A DNA stretch of 64,000 bases from Xylogone sp. PMI_703 (lineage: Eukaryota > Ascomycota > Leotiomycetes), in NCBI GenBank assembly GCA_021399445.1, contig JAJTUQ010000006.1:2542001-2606000 (forward strand), read 5' to 3'. Below, piece by piece: positions 58,262 to 64,000 of the stretch (its first letter is position 1; each line of letters opens with the position of its first letter). The notes under the pieces were generated by a model. It had not been told where the DNA came from, searched no databases, and saw only the letters and a program-made list of their open reading frames with translations. Both the position numbers and the translations under genes were made by a program.

Positions 58262-59587
58262 ATGATGAACTCACAGCAACTGCATAGAGCCCCACAAACC
58301 AGCCAAATCCAAACACAGCAACTATCTCGATCTCCTCAGAAACACAACCTGACTCAGCAGCTCCAGCCAACGCATTCACAGCTAGCAAAGAAGAGACTGA
58401 AAGATAGTTGCAATAACTGTTCTTTATCAAAGGTGAAATGCAATAAATCAAAACCTAGCTGCAAACGATGTCAAGAGCGGGGACTTTACTGCTACTACTG
58501 CCCATCTCAAAGATCAGGAAGAAGATCCGCCTCTACGCTAGCTGTGACGACAGCTCCGACAACATTAACACCAATAACTCCTCGAACAAGTGTCACGACG
58601 TATCATCCGCGCAGTCCACCTGCAAAATTCATTCCTAAGGACGTAGTGAAGGAAATGAATCCATTTGATGACTTTCCTAACATTACGTATGAGGCCGAGT
58701 TTCAACCTTGGGAACCAACATCGGCATCTAACCTAACCTTCGATAATAATACATTTGACCCTATTCTGATATCTCCTCTTACAACTTACTCCACTTCTGA
58801 CGCTACAGGCCAGTATTCCGGTGGGCAAGAGCTTAGCCCTCCAGCAAGCGTTGATGATCTAGACTATTTACTTAACAACTTTGCTGGAAACACACCTCCA
58901 ACCCCTCATACGCCATTCTCTCTTCGAACACCAGGTCATATTGATACTCTGACGCCATCGGGGCTAAAATCTATTCCTGACATACCACACAGCTGCCTTA
59001 ACCTAGCTCTGAATATAATTCCAATGTTACAGAGCTCACTACCAACATGCGCATTGGTCTCAATCTCGCAGGAGAAGCACAAACTGGTCCCATCACCAAG
59101 TATTGAACACATAATAGCTACTCATAAAGCCATTATCGACTCTCTTTCTCTTATTCTCTCCTGCAACTGCTCACTGGATGAGCATCTAGCATCTATTATT
59201 TCCATCATAATTTTCCAGATTTTGACGTCCTTTGTTTCCGCAGCAAGAGAGGCGGATCATATTCCAAACCCAGTCGTCAACAGAAACCATGGTTATCATC
59301 CAAATCGACTAATACAACCAGGTACGCCTCCGATGAGCAACAGAATCCGTGTCCAGCTCATCCTGAGTGAGATCCACCGTGTTACGACCATAGTGGATGT
59401 ACTCAGCACTCGGTTCAAGGAAGCTAGGGGGTATATAGATATCGACACCGGCAGCTCTGTAGCTTGCGATATGAGAATTAGGAGTCATTGTATTTCGGCA
59501 AGTGTGTTTGCTCAGCTAGAGTTGGATTTGAGGAGGAGATTGGGAGAAGTTATGAATGAAGTAATGCAGGTTCTAAGGGGAGGATGA
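58262..59587 (+). CDS. AflR-like Zn2Cys6 transcription factor
   Basis: Predicted nuclear activator. The 441-residue single exon (starting ATGATG) has a Gln/Ser-rich N-terminus, then a zinc cluster CNNCSLSKVKCNKSKPSCKR plus CQERGLYC, spacing C-x2-C-x6-C-x6-C-x2-C-x6-C (Cys 50-77), the same spacing and flavour as AflR. A basic tail RSGRRS and a Pro/Thr/Ser-rich linker lead to a C-terminal regulatory region (CLNLALNIIPMLQSSLPTC, HKAIIDSLSLILSC, QLILSEIHRVTTIVDVLSTR) of the AflR type. The family includes regulators of secondary-metabolite clusters; here there is no adjacent cluster, so its target is unknown. Confidence 0.88.
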   Translation: MMNSQQLHRAPQTSQIQTQQLSRSPQKHNLTQQLQPTHSQLAKKRLKDSCNNCSLSKVKCNKSKPSCKRCQERGLYCYYCPSQRSGRRSASTLAVTTAPTTLTPITPRTSVTTYHPRSPPAKFIPKDVVKEMNPFDDFPNITYEAEFQPWEPTSASNLTFDNNTFDPILISPLTTYSTSDATGQYSGGQELSPPASVDDLDYLLNNFAGNTPPTPHTPFSLRTPGHIDTLTPSGLKSIPDIPHSCLNLALNIIPMLQSSLPTCALVSISQEKHKLVPSPSIEHIIATHKAIIDSLSLILSCNCSLDEHLASIISIIIFQILTSFVSAAREADHIPNPVVNRNHGYHPNRLIQPGTPPMSNRIRVQLILSEIHRVTTIVDVLSTRFKEARGYIDIDTGSSVACDMRIRSHCISASVFAQLELDLRRRLGEVMNEVMQVLRGG

Positions 59588-59989
59588 GACACGTATCCGG
59601 TGTCGACGTTTCCGATATCTAGATTTTGGAGGGGTAGTCCGTCGGATTTGTTTCTGGTTGTATCTGGGAGGTAGGTGTGTGTAGTCAATGGCGCTTGGAT
59701 TATAATGGCGGTTTTAGCAATGTGGTTTTGGCGGCCTGTCTTTGCTTTAGAATTGAGGTACGGGAATACGGAGTGGTATAAGCGTTTCATTTAAGTCGAT
59801 CCTTACGATAATTGAAGCCTCATTTGGCTTAACTTATTTTATCACTCAGAAGCTCATAAGAATAAAAATTCTAATTGGGAAAGTTATGTGATCAATTTGT
59901 ACCACATAGACGTAACTTCACGGGTAGGTTTAATAAAAACAATGGGTTATGTCGCTACGTGCCTCTTTAAATTGAATGTTTTGATTTAT
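59588..59989. other. Convergent 3' intergenic stretch
   Basis: 402 bp between the 3' ends of the regulator and the DUF2264 gene. No gene seen. Confidence 0.6.
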
Positions 59990-62094
59990 TTAATTCCCAA
60001 TTTCAGTCTCTAACCATGCTGGAATAGTCGGCCTTTTCTCCCATCCATCCAGATAGCTCTTCGGCTCGACACCCTTTCCACTGGGCTTCGCATATATACC
60101 GGTAACAAACCAAACTGTCTCCCCCTTCTTCACCGTATACTGCAGAGTAGGAATAACCGTACGACTCTCCATGATGTTCGAGTTTGGATCCGCGTTCACC
60201 AGCATCGCTATCCTCTCCAGCTTCTTCGAGAGATCTACGATGCCCACTGCGCCCTTTGAGACTGCGAATGCGCCAACTGAGCCTGGTGAGCGACCCTCAG
60301 GTGTGTCGACATCGTAATTACCGATGATTCTAGGCATGGTGCCTTCGCATTTGTTTGAATCGTAGAGGTCTAGATTCCTCCTATCAGGAGTTCGTTCGTT
60401 GTAGATGGCGAAAGATCCATCTGCTGTCATGACTTCCCTTCCAGCCTCAATTTTGTGGACTCTGAGGTGCCAGTTGGGCGTCGCTTCCACGGGTGGGATG
60501 AGGTATGTTAAGATCTTCACGTCATGGAACGGCTTCCAGACTGATCTTAATACAGGAAGATTCTCCCGCGTGACGATTTCTGCTTCTTCGCACTGTCGTC
60601 TTGGTTTCCATAATTCGCCTCCGTCTTCGGATAATCCTAGCTGGGAGGCTAAAGAGTATTGCTCAAGAGTGAAGCAACCGGTGGGTACGGAGTAGCCAAA
60701 TGCGCTACTATATGCAAATGATCCGTACTTGGCGTGCGTACCTTTCATGGGATATGAACATGCTTGACCGGAGGAGAGAAGGAAGCGATGCCCGCCAAGA
60801 TACGATGTGATGTGTCCGGGGTGTTTTAAGGGTTTGGTGATAGGTAGTTTTGTGGTGGGGTATGGCTCCTCCTTTGAAGTCCAGAATGGGTGGTCTTCAG
60901 GTACAGCGAGGCAAAGAAATGCCAGACATGACCAGTATGGACTGCCTGGGGAGTTGTAGTTCTCGGCGAGATACATGCAAGGGTAGCTGTAGCCTATGGT
61001 CAATGTTCCAGTTGGACCGAATATTTGATCCTGTGTCTGCCACCATCGTAGATTTCTGAATAACAACCCCTTTACAATGCCCCAGGTCAATGGTGCCGGG
61101 AGCTCGACATCGGCATAGGCCAGAGCACCCCAGAATGAAGCCATTGCGAACCTATAGCCAACACTGCGACCAAATGGGGTAGCGCGACCTTCGAACAGAT
61201 TAGAAATTAGAAATGAAGTGAGCCTCTCGATATACAAAATAACATACCTTCTTCATCGAAATAGTGAATGAAATCAAGGGCATATGCCTGAGCTCTCTTC
61301 TTGAACTCTTCTGCTTTCGCAGGATCCTGGTCGCCGGCGAGTTTAGCATAGAGTAGCTGAAGGAATTGGATAGCAAAACTACCACTGTAATAGTCTTGCT
61401 GCCATATACCCTCTGGGCCATCATTTGACCAGCCTTCGCCGCGATAAAAGGAGTTGAGATGTATGATATCCTGCTGGATCTTTTCTTGGGAATATTTGCC
61501 TCCATTCTTCTTCAATCCTAGATTAGCAAAGACTCTGAACCAGAGCCAATTTGTATTTGGCATACTGTGAATAGTTAGATATTGAAGAAAACAGCAGCAC
61601 GGTCGATAACCCACGTACATCTTCTCGTTGATCGAGTTCCCTAGCCATCTCTCTACGTTGTGCCTCTCCTTCTCAGATAATTTATCCCAAAAGACTGGCG
61701 CAACAGCAAGTGTGAATCCCAATGGACACATCTCTACCATTCTCTGGTCATTGTCTCTTGGATCGCCCCAGTATTCGCTAGACTCTGGATTGGTGCCGTT
61801 CTTTAAGCCCTCAATCCACCATTCGGTACCATCATATGTTCCCCCACCAGCTAACAGACTTCCTAATCCCCATAATGGACGGCAGAAACCCTCAATCTCG
61901 GCAGCTCTGTTGTCAAATCGGACAGCTGTAGCTCCAGGGACCTTGATAAGAGCTTTCTGGGGAGAGAAGTGCGTCTTTAGGGGATCTAGGAGTGCTTTCA
62001 GGAGCTCTTGGACCGAAGCACGATCTGAAATGTTGATTTTCGAGAAGGGGTGGATACTGTCGTATCCTAGGACAAGTGGGGTGGTCTCCCCCAT
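59990..62094 (-). CDS. DUF2264 family protein
   Basis: Family of unknown function found in bacteria and fungi, probably an all-helical toroid related to sugar-active enzymes (inference). Exons 62094-61619, 61564-61248 and 61188-59990 give 663 residues. Blocks: [20 protein letters not shown] near the N-terminus, [60 protein letters not shown] and [20 protein letters not shown]. Intron 1 is 54 nt with no stop, so an unspliced reading looks continuous, but splicing restores [10 protein letters not shown]. No signal peptide, so intracellular. It converges on the AflR-like gene. Confidence 0.9.
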
Positions 62095-62603
62095 AGTGGA
62101 CAGCAGTACTATACAGCTCTGATTTCTGTCTTGGAGGCAAGCAATGAGAAAAGAAAGGAAACAGATGTATTGACAAGAAGTATGAGATCACCTACTCCCT
62201 TCTTACCGAAGAATTGAGAGAAGAGACGCAAATATCCATCCTGGATTTCTTCCCTCGTAGTGTTTTTGTCGAGGTTGGATAAACAGAGGTACCTGGGTCG
62301 GAGGCGGGGTAGCTCTCGGTGGGACATTTCGACGGTCCGCTGTTGCACCTCACTGGCGGCTAAAATGCCCGACTTCGCACCTTGCCTTTTTGAAGCCAGG
62401 GACACTACGCTCCGTCACAGCTTCTCATTGATGGAAGAATTTCAAACCGTTCTGGTTTTTGCGGATGTAGACGGATAACGGATAAATCAACTATGATGCT
62501 AAGCGCAGAGCCTCTACTATGATCAGTGTTACCCAAAAAAAAATAAAAAATAAAAAAACAAATCAGTTAATTATATGTATGATGCCAAAAGTGATCACAT
62601 TAT
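62095..62603. other. Intergenic stretch with small ORF
   Basis: Presumed promoter of the DUF2264 gene. A minus ORF with ATG at 62327 (MSHRELPRLRPRYLCLSNLD...) ends at 62109 and contains a possible donor GTAAGA. I could not assign it. An A-rich tract lies at 62534-62560. Confidence 0.45.
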
Positions 62604-64000
62604 TTAAGAATCTAGAACTCTATTTTGCTGGTTGCAAATAGCTCGTGGCTTGAAATCGTCATACTCTAGGCCCCAATCATCCATTTTCAAGTCATTCATA
62701 GCTGTTTGTAATTTATTCTCTAGATCCCAAATTCCACCATTGATGATTTCCCCAACACCTCCAGTGGGAGATGTAACCGCAAAGCCTCGAACCGATGGCA
62801 ACGAATTTATACTATTTTTGAGTGAACGGACAGAACTTCCAGCATGATCGGGTAGACTAAATTCTCCAACTTTAAGATACTGGGAGCTGAAAGTTGCGAA
62901 TCCGAACACCATGTATTTAACCCTTTCTTGTACTGGTATTGGATTTGTCTTCTGAATTTCGGAGCCTAGCAACTGTTTTTGAAATGCCTGAATTACTTGC
63001 TCAATTTTTAGAAAGGCGGCCTCGCGCTGCTCATTAATTGCTTCTATACAAAAATTGTTAGTTCAGGTATTTTTAAAAAATGGAGATCAGAATCATCTCG
63101 CCGAATAGAAATATGATCTTTCGTTTTAGACAATATAAGGGTTATATAAAGCACTTATAGAACATTATATCCCTAAAGACTTAGAAACTGCACCAATTCC
63201 AAGACTAGACTGGACCGTGAGTTTCGAGAGGATCATTTTCTGATTGTAGTCTGTACGGGATCGCTTGGTCACGGTCTGGTCTCAAAGAGATGCCACTTAC
63301 TGAGTGTTCTAGTAGATAGTCGAATACTCTCATCTGTCAGATCGATTGAATTACAGGCATCTTGCTGGGCAACTCGTGAAAGCACTTTGAAGTGATACTT
63401 CCTTTCAAATATCCATGCAATCCACAGCCACATTAAAAGAGTTTGATCAAATTTATCTGGAAGGCCTTGAGAGTCTACAAGTCCATCGAACCATGATATC
63501 GCGTGAGGTGCCACCAGTGTATGCCACTGATACTTATCGACCAGTACTGTGACCTTGTATAACATCTGCAGATCGAGCCGAGGCGGTACTTGAGTGCTAG
63601 TTTCATATAGGATACCGAGTATGATCATCATAGCTGTCGGGTCGTCATCTGGATCTAACAACTCAATCTCAACAAAACCATGCTCTATTAGTTCTTTGCG
63701 TTCACAAAATGCGGGGCCTTCAAACATCCCTTGAAAGTAGCGTGAGGATGAAATGAGTTTCAATGAGGAAACTCGCAGACGAATTTCTTTGGTTATGATA
63801 CTAAGAGGCCCCACAGAGTACTTTGCGTACTCTTCTTGTTTACCTGACGCAGGATCTTCTTTGTTTGACGAAGGCCCTTCTTGCATTCTTGGCGGAGACT
63901 CTTCTTGTTTAGTTGACAGTAACGCCTTCTGGGCTTCCGGTTTGAGACAGGTGTTCTCCATCCCGAGGATTAACTCCACGTCTCCGTTGGAGTCATAGTT
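62604..64000 (-). CDS. BTB/POZ-domain protein, 5' end beyond window
   Basis: Fungal BTB-domain protein of unknown target; BTB folds mediate dimerisation or cullin-3 binding. Exons: 63301 to beyond 64000, and 63043-62604, with a 257-nt intron (donor GTAAGT, acceptor TATAG) joining TLS to KAINEQREAAF. The frame is open to the window edge and reads YDSNGDVELILG, the usual first BTB strand, so the start lies outside; the internal ATG at 63961 is not the likely start. A Lys/Glu/Pro-rich insert interrupts the BTB before LRVSSLKLISSSRYFQGMF. The later part is helical (LLMWLWIAWIFERKYHFKVL). The C-terminal exon holds GFATFSSQYLKVGEFSLP and ends NRVLDS. Confidence 0.75.

Noticed and set aside
62109..62327. 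Possible small Pop5-like RNA-processing protein
   Set aside because: Only a loose resemblance ([17 protein letters not shown]); order and length do not fit well enough to call.

Overview
The window is nuclear DNA of a filamentous ascomycete (Pezizomycotina, most likely a leotiomycete; the class is a guess). The evidence is short 49-120 bp spliceosomal introns with GTNNGN donors and CTAAC-like branch sites, genes on both strands about 2-3 kb apart, and a fungal gene set: a MET5-type sulfite reductase beta subunit, Ku70, EIS1, an Sfk1/Frag1 membrane protein, an AflR-type Zn2Cys6 regulator and an A-T-R NRPS-like enzyme. I rebuilt exon-intron structures by hand from frame, splice signals and family motifs. 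Every multi-exon model given closes in frame, except the frameshifted paralog at 22781-23583.

Left third (1-22 kb): folylpolyglutamate synthase, a conserved hypothetical, a 3 kb gap with a foldback element, a DHA1 drug/H+ antiporter, sulfite reductase head-to-head with Ku70 across a promoter holding three CACGTG boxes, a short-chain dehydrogenase, and a Tbf1/TRF-like telobox Myb protein. Middle (22-44 kb): two tandem paralogs of an unrecognised family (one frameshifted), an A-T-reductase NRPS-like gene, a gene-poor 2.9 kb stretch, a 2-hydroxyacid dehydrogenase, a mitochondrial PP2C phosphatase head-to-head with an Rqc1/TCF25 homolog, an Sfk1/Frag1 protein and EIS1.

Right third (44-64 kb): about 4.5 kb of decayed coding DNA including pieces of a UPF1-like SF1 helicase, then ATX1, an RBM5/10-type splicing factor, molybdopterin synthase large subunit, a CIA30 complex I assembly factor, a tRNA-Leu(AAG) gene, an AflR-like regulator convergent with a DUF2264 gene, and a BTB protein cut by the window end. 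Most genes are unrelated housekeeping neighbours. The only plausible functional pairings are the head-to-head promoters and perhaps the regulator/DUF2264 pair.

The standout is the tRNA-Leu(AAG) at 56403-56612. Besides a normal 17-nt anticodon-loop intron that pairs with the anticodon, it has two extra insertions of 56 and 55 nt, in the D-loop and variable arm. Each has spliceosomal-type GT...AG ends and a branch-like TTAAC or CTAAC 12 nt before the AG. Removing all three gives a perfect 82-nt class II tRNA-Leu.
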